Shown here: positions 46,356 to 57,655 of the stretch, piece after piece
Numbering within the stretch: the stretch's first letter is position 1
How the letters are laid out: each line of letters begins with the position of its first letter
Assembly (NCBI RefSeq): GCF_029784135.1
Contig: NC_073745.1
Coordinates: 279,221,803-279,285,802, forward strand
Length of the DNA stretch: 64,000 bases
Reading direction: 5' to 3'
Source of the DNA: Toxorhynchites rutilus septentrionalis
Taxonomy: Eukaryota > Arthropoda > Insecta > Diptera > Culicidae
Position numbers and translations under genes: made by a program
Notes under the pieces: model-generated
Seen by the model: only the letters and a program-made list of their open reading frames with translations
Database searches by the model: none
What the model was told of the DNA's origin: nothing

Positions 46356-49299
46356 CTGTCCAAAATTTGATTTAGTGTTTGATTTTTATTCGCTTCATTT
46401 GAAAAGCATTTTATTCGATGATTTTTTATGCTTTCAAACAAATAGGTACCAAAGTAGAAAACTTAAATGCATATTGAACTAATTTATTGAAAATATCAAC
46501 CAAATAATACCTGTGCATAAAGATTAGATCTGTTTTCTGTATCATATGCCTTAAGCGTTATTAAATGTTATTTTAACACAAGATATTACGGGCGCCGCCT
46601 GCTATGCGATTAACATTCCAAACATCGCTTATCCTCTCCAACAAAATTATTTCGGCCGCCAAAGGCAGAAATAATTGACCGGCTTAGCCATTCTCTTCCC
46701 CAGTAAGTCAATAGCCAAATTGGATTATCCCACCTCCAGAGCTACCACTGTGCCAAACGATTTAGAGAGGAGTCATCTTCGGATGTCTCTCAAAAGTGCA
46801 GTAAAAACAATAAACATTGTATGATTCAGGTATGAACCTTCCGCTTCCATGGAACATAAATACACATACACACACTTGACTTCTACGCTAATTTGTATCT
46901 TCCCTTTCTCCGGCACCGGCAGCAAGGTGTTAAACACCTGCACACACAGTCTGGGTCCGCAAAAGACAAAATCCATCCTCTTGGCTAATTGTTTTGCAGT
47001 CGGTGACTCGCTCTCTCTCTCGTCGCGTATGTTCTCGCAATTGCTACACATGAAGAGTGCACACCAGCGGAACGCAAATCACTCTCTGTAGCATACAACG
47101 CGATGATAAAACGCGTCAGGATCTGAGTGTGTGGGTGTCGATTAGTAATTCGCCTTCGAAGCACGGGTGATTTTGTTCGCGGCCTTATCGCGGCTTAGAT
47201 AGAGGGCCCCGCATTAGGAGCAAATGTTGCTGTTGTTGTTATTGTGTGGACGAGGATAAATCGGCACGGCTGAGCTCTCGGCTTTCGGGGAATAGTTCAG
47301 ATTGTAGTATTTAGCTAGCGATTTGACGGGAATGGTTTTTATCATTGCTATTCACCAAGCACACAGGGCGCGCGCACTTATCTGGCCGAGTACTTCCTAG
47401 AGAAATCACACCGGAAATGCTTTCCACTAGTGCGATGCAGTTCCCGGGGAATTAAGCGATAAGCTTTGCGTGGTGAGCAGTAGAAGATGACGAAGCACAT
47501 GCGTGAGTGAAATCTTGGTGTATTTGATTCAAACTTCCGACGGAGTTTTATGAAATTGTGACAAAACAGAAATCATAACATCGGGGAGGGAGACACAAGT
47601 CCTCAATACTCTAAAAATGTCTAATTAGCTAAAACGATTAGGCATACCTCGGTTCATTTGTATCTATCAATCGGGACGACGGGAGACATTCATTGCTTCG
47701 TAGTCCAGAACCGTTCACAGCTATTTAACGCAAACATTGAACCCTGCAATCTTTACAAACGGGTATGATTTACTGCAAGAGGAACCATCCGAGGTGAGGA
47801 AGGATCAAGCAAACCAAGAACAACAGAGCAAAAAAAGCAGTTTCAATGAAAGAAGGATGCACACGCAGCGCGGGTTCTGTCTTTGCTGAGATCATCCTTG
47901 GTCCCCATCTCTGCTCATAACCATCGAACCATGGGAGTGGAAAAGGTAGCATAATTTATGTCATTCGGATCGAATCCTTGCTTGTGTGTGATTTCTACTT
48001 GTTCTATTCGGAAATGTGTTAAATGGGAATTACCTTCTACGCTTTTTTGTTCTCTTCCTCCGGTTCTGTTTGTGGCAAAACATGTACCAAGGATTTTCGA
48101 CCTCCTTTCTCTGTCTCTCTTCGGGAGTGGGAAAGAAAACGGAGAAAGAATAAAGCGTGTGCCTTAATAAAACTGGATTAAAATTTTACTACTATTCATC
48201 CCGTACGCCTTGGGAGGATGAAAAACCAGGAAGCATTAATTCGATTTATGGCAATTAATCGACTTCTTATTCTCGAACCAGGGGATCAGCTAATGAGGAA
48301 TGTTTGTGTTCCGGATTGGGCCGCCCTGACCGGATGGAACGAAAATTCATCCGTGAATTAGTCACCGCCGTTGCGTTGCCCATATCGAAACCATATTGTA
48401 GGTCATGGGAGGTGTCAACGATTCAACGACCATTTGCAGCTTTATCGCTCTGCCAGCGAATGACTGATGTGTCTCGTCAGTCTAGCATCTACTGGGGACG
48501 ATAAAAAATAACGCAAGCCGTCTCCCCGGCGAGGATATCTGTTATCTCGCTGGGACCGTCGCACTCTCTCTCTCTCTCTCCGTCCACTTCTACCAGGAAG
48601 CATCGCTGAGTAAGGGATGCGGCTGATGCTGCCGGTGGTGGTACATCTTGGTGGGTGATGATGCGATGGCGATGTGTGAAGAATGCATATTTCACTGGAA
48701 CGCCGCAAAAGATATGCGCGTGCCAGGGGGAGGTCAGCGCATAAGGGGCCAAAGATGGAAGGGAGACGGACAGAGCGAACGGATATGAAGATATGTTTTA
48801 CTGGGTAGCGGATGACGGAACGTGCAAGCGGTCGAACAGATGGCTAGGATGCGGAAAACATGCTCAGCTTATCGCTTGCTTGCTGCTCTGGTGCCGTGAC
48901 TGAGTCGGAGAAAGTGTGGATTTCGGATTGTTTTGTGGTTTTTGCGTAATCACCGGAATGGTTAAGATAGTGGTATACGATTCGTGGGTTCGAAAAACTC
49001 TCCCGAGGGAATGTAATTGTGATGAAGATAAACCACTTGTTAATTGTTAATATTCAATGATAACTGGTTTCGCGAATGCATTGATTGTTGTCCATGAGCA
49101 ACCATGTTTGCGATAGTTTGAGATGAGTACTGTAGTATTACAACTCCGTATTAGTCATTTGTAACATTATCAGTGATTCACGAATAGCTGTCACTTAATG
49201 AAAAAGTTAAGATGAGAAATAAAGTATTTTAGAGCGGGAAGTTTCCATTTTTGCTATACTTGACTGATACTACATGGTATAAAAAAAAAATTCGAGAAA
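46356..49299. other. AT-rich lead-in then single-copy GC-richer island, no gene recognised
   Basis: From about 46580 to 49000 no repeat copy is seen. GC-rich segments (46590-46760, 47100-47480, 48500-48760) and a (TC)n run at 48563-48581 are present. Overlapping frames up to 92 codons lack motifs. Candidate regulatory or intronic host DNA. Confidence 0.35.
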
Positions 49300-49400
49300 A
49301 TGCGATTTTTATTATTAAATCTGCTGTGGTCTGACGAAACGAAGGTCAACTTCTGATGAAAAAAGCTGGGTACATCGTCCGATTGGCTGCGCCTTGCCCA
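49300..49400 (+). pseudogene. Short Tc1-type transposase fragment
   Basis: The frame through 49318-49353 reads LLWSDETKVNF, the first-aspartate block of Tc1 transposases, followed in shifted frames by residues like WVHRP. No other block is found. At 49401 a CAGTAGGGTAAGT motif begins, which is also found inverted at 56485-56500. Confidence 0.45.
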
Positions 49401-49719
49401 CAGTAGGGTAAGTTGGGGGAGTACGGCTAAACTTGGATTTTTTTTATAATGCCGACTCCTTCTATTGTTGAACCGTATGTACCTAACGTAAAAAAACACT
49501 GGTAAAATTCAACTAATTCGTTTCTCTCTCTCTCATTTGCAAATTGCGGATGAGTTCACGGTAGGTAAAAAATGGAGCCATCCATTAATGGTACTATTTT
49601 TTTGCATCGGAAATCAATTTTCGAATGGAGAATCAGATTCAAAACTATGAATCTACGCCAATTAGAACAACTATTTGCTTCTACTAGAAATGAATTGACG
49701 AGCGTTAAGAGCGATGATA

Positions 49720-50185
49720 ACTGATGAACTATCGATGATGAATCTAAGCCCATTTTTGTTCTCACTTTTCATCAACGAAGTGTTCTTGCTACATCCAACT
49801 GGATGCCGCTTATTCTACGCCGATGACGTGGAAATCTGTATGACAATCAGGAACGCACTAGATTGCCATATGCTTCAGGATCTGGTCGACAGCTTTGAAG
49901 AATGGTGTTTGAGAAATATGATGTCGCTCAGCATCTCTAAATGCAGCACTATTTCGTTCCATCGGAAGATCAAGCATTTCTGACCAAGTCCTGTCGCGAG
50001 TGAGCCAAATCCGTGATCTTGAGGTGACCGTGCGTTCAGATTACGACTGGACTTCAACGAAATTATTGCTAAAGCCAACCGGCCGTTGGGATCCATTCTC
50101 AAAATTACGAACGAGTTCCGTGATCCACTCTGTCTTCGATCTCTCTACTGCTCGTTAGTTCGATCACACTGGAGTTTACATGTTT
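49720..50185 (+). pseudogene. Non-LTR reverse transcriptase fragment
   Basis: Gives SPFLFSLFINEV, then GCRLFYADDVEI with an intact catalytic box, EEWCLRNMMSLSISKC, and after a frameshift near 49980 an IRDLEV block, KANRPLGSI and LRSLYCSLVRS. These are the palm-to-thumb blocks of jockey/I-like RTs in the right order. Truncated at both sides; the homology ends near 50185. It is a different lineage from the RTs at 3-1457 and 20538-22541 by sequence. Confidence 0.82.
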
Positions 50186-50782
50186 TCATTTTTTTTTTCA
50201 ATATTGATATGTAACTAGACTAGACTTATGTGACTGAAATCCATTTATTTCGCAAATGCGGATAACTAATTGACTTTAATTTAACATATCGATCATCTAA
50301 ACCGGCCCAGTAGCAGGGTTACCATATCTACAGAATAATCTGTATTAATACAGATTTTTCATACTTTTTGAAACCAAGAATCCGTAGATACAGGTTACAG
50401 ATTTTTTTGATTTCCATACAGATTTACAGATTCTTCAAAATAACGATCCAATATTGGTTATGATTTGTTCTCAATAATATTTTTTCCCAACTCACTAATT
50501 TTAATCATACAGCATTGGAATCAGTCTGAATGAGAGTCATTTTGGCGTTCATATGTAGCATGCAGTACTGCTTCTCATGTTCAATCTAAGGCGAAAAGAT
50601 GGAAAAGTCTGCGTCATCGGCTAGCTTTACAATGAAAAAATAACACTGTTTATCTTTTTTCTACTAAAGCACCGTGAATACGAATTTTCACGTGGATACC
50701 ATCAACATCGTCAAAATCATAATAACTATGCCAATCAATGATATTAAAGCCAAGATTATGCTTCAAGATTTAATTTATAAAT

Positions 50783-51713
50783 TTAACCCTTTGCGGCCGT
50801 ATTAAATTTCGACATGTGTGTCGTACTGGCCGCAATTTTTTTTACATGATAAAGCAGTGATTTATAACAGGTCGCATTAGGATTACACAGGATTATACAT
50901 GATTCAATTATATATAATTTTGGACTCGATTATATACAGTTTAAAAAAATACATTTCAAATATTACTTATTTCAAGAAAAAAGTTAACCTTTCAACGTTA
51001 AGGTGAAATTTAAGTGGCTATTATAAGTACAGTGGGGAAAAAATCGTAAAATTGAAAATTTGGCTTGAATTTTCACCAGAATTAGTTTGAATTTTCACCA
51101 GAAATCGAAACTAAGAAAGATAGAAGTTGCGTGTCAAAGAACAAATTCGTAGAGCGGTTACAAAGTTTTAATTTGATTGATCAAAAAACAAGTTTAAAAT
51201 AATTTTTTAGGATAAAATAAATAATAACACATTAAAAATTGCTAACTTTGAGTTTTTCACTCCCAAAATGTTATTTAAAACAATCAATTTAGATTTTTCA
51301 TCTTTCAAATGGAATCGACAAAATCGTCTTCCGTAGCGTACTTTTTAATGTAGAGCCGGTTGTAGGCAACAGAGTCCGGAACAAAAAATTGAAATTCGAA
51401 CATATGCGTAGAAGAAATTTTAAAAATCAAATATGATCGTCTATCACCTCCTGAGAGATTCTGTATGAATTATTTTTTTTATGTGAGAAAGTTGTTTCCT
51501 GGCTTTAAGGGGATGAATTAAAAATAAATTTTTCTCTTATATTAAAAAAAAACATATGTATCAAAAACAAATAAAAAACATTTTTTGACTCATTATATAC
51601 AGGATTCGATTATATACAGTGGAAAGAAATCCGAGACTGTGTATAATCTAGTCTTCCCTGTATTAGTATACTTCTTTTCTGTGGTGCGGACAAAAGACCG
51701 CAAAGGGTTGATA
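50783..51713. mobile_element. TTAA-type MITE inside the hAT element
   Basis: The left end after TTAA reads CCCTTTGCGGCCGTATT. The complement of the right end reads CCCTTTGCGGTCTTTTG before a decayed TTGA. Inverted repeats of about 12 bp plus the TTAA target fit a piggyBac-type MITE. It is itself interrupted by the TA-flanked MITE. Confidence 0.75.
50886..51660. mobile_element. TA-flanked MITE, copy 2, innermost of the nest
   Basis: Aligns end to end with 26018-26844. TA at 50884-50885 and 51661-51662. The complement of the right end reads CAGGGAAGACTAGATTATAC. Confidence 0.78.
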
Positions 51714-51829
51714 CAGATATCGATACAGATTCTCTGAGAAAAAAACACATATAAAAAGATTTTTTGAGACCAAAAACACAGATTTTATTATGGCAACCCT
51801 GCCCAGTAGTTCAAAAGAGATGAATTGTT

Positions 51830-52860
51830 GAAAAAAAGTCATTTATGGAAAAAAGGGAAATGATTTTTTGTACCGTCGGTTAAATTTGCAAAATCATAAC
51901 ATAAAAACGGAAAAAACACCTCTCTGATTTTTGGATATGTTATGTTAAAAAACTCAGCTTCTAGAAGAATTTTTTTTTTTAAATAGCATCCGTGGTCCCG
52001 AGATCATGTAAACTATAAAAAACAAATACAACCAATTTTGAGGGGGTCTCCGTAGCCACATTGGTTGCACTTTCGCTTAGTAAACGACCGATCGAGAGTT
52101 CAAAACTCAGGGCCCTCATTGACCATCTTTGTGTTGTTATAGAATAACTACGTCCACGCAACAATCATCAGCGATGGAGATCGATCCACGGTCGAAATAA
52201 GATCGATTCATTCATACAACTGCTCTGCTCTGCAGACACATAGGACTGATGTTCTATAAATAACTCAACAATGATCAATCAACTGTCTCCGCTGTCCAGT
52301 CTAACTGGATAATGGAAGAGCAGAAGGAAAACTCTTACGCCTAAATGGCTACTGTGTAAATATGTACCATAAGTAATGGTATAGAAGGGGGAATATTCTA
52401 ACGCCGAATAAGGGCAACTGTGTTAATTATAGATATGATAAACATGTGACATGTACACGATTAAAATTCGGCTCTGTTACGATTAAAACGCTAATGAGCC
52501 TAAAATAAACAGAAGGAATAAAAAATACAATCAATAATTACAAAAACAAAATCCCTCTTTTACTGAAAGTCTGATATTTTTTCAAGAAAGAATGACTTAA
52601 TGGCTCCAACTTTATATGCCGATCATCTAAATTGGTTCAGTAGTTTAAAAGTTATGAATTTAAGAAAAAAGTCATTTTTGGAAAAAAAATAAATGGAAAA
52701 AGTTGATTTTTCGGACCACCCTAAAATGTGAATGGGCACCCCAATGAAAAAATGAAAAATACGGTACCAATATTTGGCAATAAGGAATAAAACTTCCACT
52801 TTTCACGAAAACCTGAGAATCACCATATCCGTTTGGCTTGGAATAGTTGTAAATATACAA
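51830..52860. repeat. Dispersed repeat (copy related to 23150-23550), split by a SINE
   Basis: Shares ordered blocks with 23150-23550. Part of it (52590-52690) also matches the hAT flanks at 50240-50313 and 51810-51850, so two partial copies of the family lie in tandem here. Non-coding. Confidence 0.6.
52040..52524 (+). mobile_element. Long tRNA-derived SINE, family B (485 bp, copy 4)
   Basis: Same head, body and CTAATGAGCC end as the other copies, but the most diverged, with several indels. Its target duplication ATACAAYCAATWWT (52026-52039, 52525-52538) has decayed. The uninterrupted paralogous site at 23268-23282 confirms the insertion. Confidence 0.9.
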
Positions 52861-53102
52861 ATGACGATTCGTGAGATTATCATTATGTTTGATGTGAATA
52901 TCTTTCGCCATTTGCTTTTTATGTCCGCAGTAAATCGTATATTCGTATGACAATAATCGTATAATGTGCATATATAAATCCTTTATTCATCCAGACTAAT
53001 TCACAAGCATTTAAGCAGAAAATTTGCTGAATAAAATTCTCATCTAATGGCATATACAGGCAGTGTTACCACACGTACATATTAATCTGGAATGGTACAG
53101 AT

Positions 53103-54045
53103 TTTTGACGTAGAACTACGTCTATCAGGAAGGTGCCAAATCTGAAAACAAGTCACGTTTTAATGAAAAAAAAGTTAACGGTAACGGTAACGGTAAACGG
53201 TATAAATTCATGAAAACTGGAAGAACTTCCTTTTTCCCATACATTTGTTCTGCCGAAATGTGTGCTAACCCTACCCGTGTTTCGAATGCTTATAACTCGA
53301 ACATTTCTTAACGGTTCAGAAAGATGTTTGCATCAATTGATAGGAAATATTTCTACGCATCTATCACAATTAATAAAATATTAGATTTCATGAGATGAAC
53401 AATTGAATAACTGTAAAATGTCAAGCATTATTTAAACGTCCTAACTGCCAAGTTTTGATTGGCCCGATTTACGGTTTCCCCAACACAGACTTCAGAATCG
53501 ATGTACCTGTGGAAATCCACTCTGCAAATATACATGCAAGTCAGGGGTATTTTGTTCCCACCGAGCTGTGTTTCCCTAACACGGACTTCGATATTAATGT
53601 GCCTGGTGGAATCCGCTTTGCAAATACATGCAAGTCGGGGGTATTTTTTGGTGTTGAGTACTTTTGTACTCGCTTGTCGTTGTGCAGACCGGAATGTGTT
53701 CGTACTTTTAAACTGAGAAGCCTGGGAAATCGTCATTTCAAATACTAGAGGTGAATGAACTTTCGCGGTTCGAGAGCTACGTAAACATGAGATGTGCAAT
53801 AATTTCAGAGGGAAATGTGAAATACAATAATCGTTTGACAATTCTTTCGTTCACATATTTTGGTAGTCCTAGGCATCATATTAAATGTAAAAGGACGTTC
53901 ATCAAATTTATTTGTAACGAAGATTAGATTATGAAATCTATTACAAAAAATTTCGATGCATAATATTCGAACTGGTAAACAAGTGGATTGCATAATATAA
54001 TTGTATAGTTCTACGTCGAAAATATGCGGTCGTGTCCTAGATACA
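53103..54045. mobile_element. Nested repeat with GACGTAGAACTA ends
   Basis: The left edge TTTTTGACGTAGAACTACGT and the right edge TAGTTCTACGTCGAAAATAT, followed by CGGTCGTGTCCTAGATACAA, pair over about 13 bp. Same edge signatures as 28716-30775. It holds the 96-bp tandem repeat. Exact ends and superfamily unknown. Confidence 0.5.
53474..53660. repeat. Two diverged tandem 96-bp units
   Basis: Units start at 53474 and 53570 with GTTTCCC-AACAC-GACTTC and contain GTGGAATCCRCTYTGCAAAT-like and ACATGCAAGTC-GGGGTATTTT blocks. Open frames exist on both strands, but the repeat structure explains them. Confidence 0.85.
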
Positions 54046-54264
54046 ACCCCTTACAATTTTTTTCGTTATTTTTGGTACAGAGTACATATTTTTTCCATTT
54101 GTTAAATTTCTTACATTTGAACAAAGCAACATGAAGAGCTGAACATTTTTTATTCGAACGTTCTCACTAATATCTGCGAGAAATCTTACGTTGTTTCAAT
54201 GTCCAAAGCTATTAAAGATGAAGATCATTTGAAAAGCGACAAATATTTTAGGCTGGAATAGCAG

Positions 54265-54830
54265 CAGAAGAAATTATCAGAACAATGGACAGCGAAAGGG
54301 GGATCATTTCAAAGGATATTTGTCGCAATTTTTTCGTGAAGCTGATCAAACAAATGAGAAAAAGATTCGATTATGATAGTTCGACGCTAAAGTGTACGGC
54401 TATGTTAAATCCTAGAAACTTTTCAAATTTGACTAGCATTAACGTTGTGTTAGAAGCGTTTCCAGGATTCTACAATGGGAATGTACAAGATGTGGAGAAT
54501 TAATTATGTAGCCTAAGGTTAAAATTACTCCGTAAGAAAATCACAATTTCAGAAAACGAGCATGTGCAGGGTTGGTGGACAAAAATTGGATGCCTAAAAA
54601 TAATTGACGATTCGCTCGCCTGTTCAGCGCTTCGATGCCTTGTTTGCAACGTTCTCACTATGCCTCACTCCTCGGCAACTGTGAAGCGATTTTTTTCTGA
54701 TTATAATCAGAACAAGCTTTGAAATCGACTTAGCAATGATACAATGAATGTTATTTTGTGATCAAAGGATTTGGTCAAACATCGTGGTGGCAGCTCCAAA
54801 ATTTTAAAAAATGATGATATCCAATCTAGA
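54265..54830 (+). pseudogene. hAT transposase relic, C-terminal part
   Basis: The frame at 54285-54503 reads MDSERGIISKDICRNFFVKL, then MRKRFDYDSSTLKC and MLNPRNFSNL, as in the central-to-C-terminal part of hAT transposases. After a stop and shift, 54600-54790 gives the dimerisation block SLACSALRCLV, VLTMPHSSATVKRFFS, and NRLSNDTMN. The PHSSA-VKR-FS motif is the classic hAT C-terminal signature. The N-terminal zinc finger and first Asp are not recognisable. Multiple stops. Confidence 0.85.
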
Positions 54831-55050
54831 TTAAAAAAAAACTATGTATAAGCAACATCAAAAACACGAGAAACTTGCAAATGTAAATGTAGTATATGAA
54901 GTAAATTAATGAGTATTTTTTTATTGCTAATTAGTTAGTTTTTTCTGTATAACGAATATTTTCGATGGTACAGATTTTTAGAAAAAAAAGTACAGATGAG
55001 AAAGATTTTTGACCCCTCTGATACAGATTTAAATGTGACAACACTGTACA

Positions 55051-55576
55051 CAGGGTCTTTCGGATGAAACGCTCACGCAAAAAATCGATAAGCTCCTTAT
55101 AAAGTTTTTTTTTCGCTCTGTCGATGGTTACACTGCAATCCCCACTTCGGGACGATAATATTCGGCTACTCGTTCAGTCTGATCGGATGGTTTTTAGTGT
55201 CAAGATGTACAATTTACAAGAACCGAAGCCTTAATGAAACTTTGTCCTCTTATGGTAAGAATATCAACATTTCTCTTCGTCGATTACTTCCTCTGGGGGT
55301 ACGTGAAGGACCGTTGCTATGTTGATAAGCCACAAAATTTGGAGGAACTAACTCGGATTTTGAACAGCATCGAAGTCGTAATGTTAGAGTTGTGCTTGAA
55401 GAATTTTGTTCACCTTTTAAAACGCGTTGTCGAAAAAAGGGGTGGTCACATCGAAAATGGTCTACAATAAGCTTTGTTTTCGTTTTTTAAAAATATTTTT
55501 TTTTTAAATTAAAAATAAAAAACTTTCGTAGCAGTTATTAAAATTTGTTACGTTGGCGTTTAATCTGAAAGATCAT
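55051..55576 (+). mobile_element. Internally deleted mariner-like element
   Basis: The left end GGTCTTTCGGATGAAACGC (55054) and the complement of the right end, GATCTTTCAGATTAAACGC, are inverted repeats with few mismatches. Only the very start and the C-terminus of a transposase remain. The hAT target duplication overlaps its left tip. Confidence 0.72.
55205..55470 (+). pseudogene. mariner-like transposase remnant (start joined to C-terminus)
   Basis: MYNLQE at 55205 resembles the start of this transposase type, but the central body is missing. 55270-55467 reads VDYFLWGYVKDRCYVDKP, NLEELTRILNSI and a KRGGHIEN end, as in the last part of mariner-like transposases with a DFFLWGYLKD block carrying the final catalytic Asp. 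A deletion derivative, unable to make enzyme. Confidence 0.75.
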
Positions 55577-55974
55577 GTAGTATCACATATATCGCGATAA
55601 CGATAGTATTCATTTGAAATTATGTATTATTTTTTAATTTCATAGGGCCATCCTTAGGAAAACGGTAGCATGAACACAGCAAGCACTTTGATTGTCCGAA
55701 AATGTGAGTTTTTCGATCGTGGTTTTGAGGTTTTTTCCGCTGATCAAACAAACTTTGTGTGTATTGTGCATCAAAGTTCTGTTCGCCTACAGAAGAGGAA
55801 CAATTTGATGTAGCGAAACTGTAGGTTTGATAACAATAAATGAAATCAATTGCATTTTAATTTTTGCGTGTTGTGTGGCGTGACATGGACTCGTTTCTGT
55901 GGGGTGAATTGGTCCTACAGGTTTGAGGTTTTTCTTTAGTCTAATTGATTCCAAATTTCGATGAATTACCAAAG

Positions 55975-56512
55975 AAAGGATGGGTAGACAGCGTTGGAAG
56001 AAGGAGAAGCTTGAAAGAGCAACACAGGCCATCCAGGATTTTCTTTGACCAAGCATCGAAAGTGTATGAAAATGCTCGAACAACAGTGAAAAGATCCATG
56101 CAGAATTCGAAATGGTCTCAATGCAATCTTCCTGGTCTGGTATCTGGCCAAGACACCTGGTATCGATCCGAGAACACTGTTATTAATTGTTATATTCTCG
56201 TGAATTGCTTTACATAAACTTAAGTAGGTTTTTTTTCGATGAAACACATACTGGATCAAATCACCCCACAGACGGTCCAAATCACCCCGCATCAAATTTT
56301 AACATCCAAAAATCATCACTTTTATTTTATGATTTATTTGGTAGTTCGAAGCTTGGTATAATTATTAAACATTATTGATTGAGAGACAACAAGTGTAGCT
56401 CAGTGTTCAATATGACTTTTTTTTTTATTTAGACCGTATAGCTTTGGAAATATTAAGCGATTTGCTTAGGGGGTCCAATTTTCCCCCACTTACCCTACCA
56501 GTATGGGTGGAT
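55975..56512 (+). mobile_element. pogo-like remnant: psq-type DNA-binding fragment and one end
   Basis: 55979-56038 reads MGRQRWKKEKLERATQAIQD, then after a frameshift QASKVYENARTTVKRSMQ (56050-56103), the pattern of a psq-type helix-turn-helix at the start of pogo transposases. CCCCCACTTACCCTAC at 56483-56498 is the complement of a GTAGGGTAAGTGGGGG end; a related end lies at 49402. The catalytic domain is absent. Confidence 0.5.
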
Positions 56513-57655
56513 ATCACATTTTATGAAACTTTTACGCTCATTTAATGTAATGAATGAAAATGTCAAATAATGTGCTAAATATTTAATTTGGGTGCAGCAT
56601 CCCTATTTCGAAAGTAATAAACCGAGATCTGAAACTCCGGATTTTCGTCATTATTGCCAGTCATTTTGACATTGTCGACCTTACAAGATCATTTTGAATG
56701 TCATTTTGTTGAATTATTGTCTATCCGAATGATCGTGTAAGGGTCCCTTTACAACCGCTCAACAAATCAAGGGAATAATCAACCAGATCTGTTAATCGAC
56801 TGTTGAAATTCGCAGGATTTACAAATCGGATGCAGATTTGCAAGTGAGAGCAGTGCATAAAAAAAGAGACTGTAATTTGGATTTGGATTCTGAAACGAAA
56901 AGCATATTTGAGCTCGTTGGATTCAAAAACGACGAAGGACTTGGCAGAGACCTGCTGAAAAGCCCCGATTGCTTAACTATTAACACTAGAACTACCGACA
57001 GTTGTTATATACCTATTTCTACCAAAACGGTCATTTTGACCGGTGTGATGTTTAGTTGTCAAATCATCAAAATTCGAAAAAAAATTTACAGAGAATAAAA
57101 TATATTTCATTCTAATATTACAAGTACATGGTAAATACATCCATTTGAATAAAATATAGTATTTTAATTTAAATATACACTCGACAGAAAAGTTAGAGAA
57201 ACAGAATGCAAAGTGCAGAGTGATTTTTGAAATGCTGTAACTTCTTGAAAAATCAACGTATGAAGATGGGATGCATATCATTTTGAAGCTCAAACTTTCT
57301 TGTTTTGAAATATGAACATATTTTTATCTGGGTGTATGTAGATGTAGTGGACAAAAATATCAGGAAGTAATAAAAAGTCGATTCCTTTCTGTTTTTTTCA
57401 ATCTTTCTGTAGACTAACACAATTTTTGCAAACCAACTCAATATCAAATCCAATTAACCTGATTAAGCAGCTTTCATTTGATTCCTATAACGTTCATGTA
57501 GGACCTCTACATACAAAGATATTTTTTAAAATGAAAAATTACCCCTTAATCCTTGATGATAAATAATTCAATAAATAATTATCGTAAACGGAGAGGTAGT
57601 TTTTGAAAACTCCAATAAATTTTGCATAAAGTTAGTTTGTTGCTTTGTTTTGTTG
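56513..57655. other. AT-rich region with repeat fragments, no gene
   Basis: 56530-56615 matches 39975-40050. At 56980 TTAA is followed by CACTAGAACTACCGAC and a CGGTCATTTTGACCG palindrome, which looks like one end of a further TTAA MITE without a visible partner. The 86-codon frame at 56838-57098 spans this and is not called. Confidence 0.4.

Larger units (their letters stand above)
50314..51801. mobile_element. Non-autonomous hAT element with two nested insertions (1488 bp)
   Basis: Ends CAGGGTTACCATATC and, inverted, CAGGGTTGCCATAA. A perfect 8-bp target duplication CCCAGTAG flanks it (50306-50313, 51802-51809), the hAT signature. No transposase is recognised. Its body is interrupted by a TTAA-flanked element (50783-51713). 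A related uninterrupted target lies at 52613-52660, with TTCAGTAG in place of the duplication. Confidence 0.92.
53061..55046 (+). mobile_element. hAT element with decayed transposase (1986 bp)
   Basis: The left end CAGTGTTACCACACGTA and the complement of the right end, CAGTGTTGTCACATTTA, are inverted repeats. The 8-bp flanks TATACAGG and TACACAGG match at 7 of 8 positions. Contains a decayed hAT transposase and a nested repeat at 53103-54045. The ends resemble those of the hAT at 50314-51801. Confidence 0.85.

Noticed and set aside
53428..53841. 137-codon frame on the minus strand with internal similarity
   Set aside because: The internal similarity comes from a 96-bp tandem DNA repeat inside a mobile element; frames exist on both strands.
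49402..56500. Single 7-kb pogo-like element bounded by GTAGGGTAAGT ends
   Set aside because: The two ends are inverted and similar, but the interval contains several unrelated complete insertions and only a short pogo-like coding fragment near the right end; the ends may belong to different copies.
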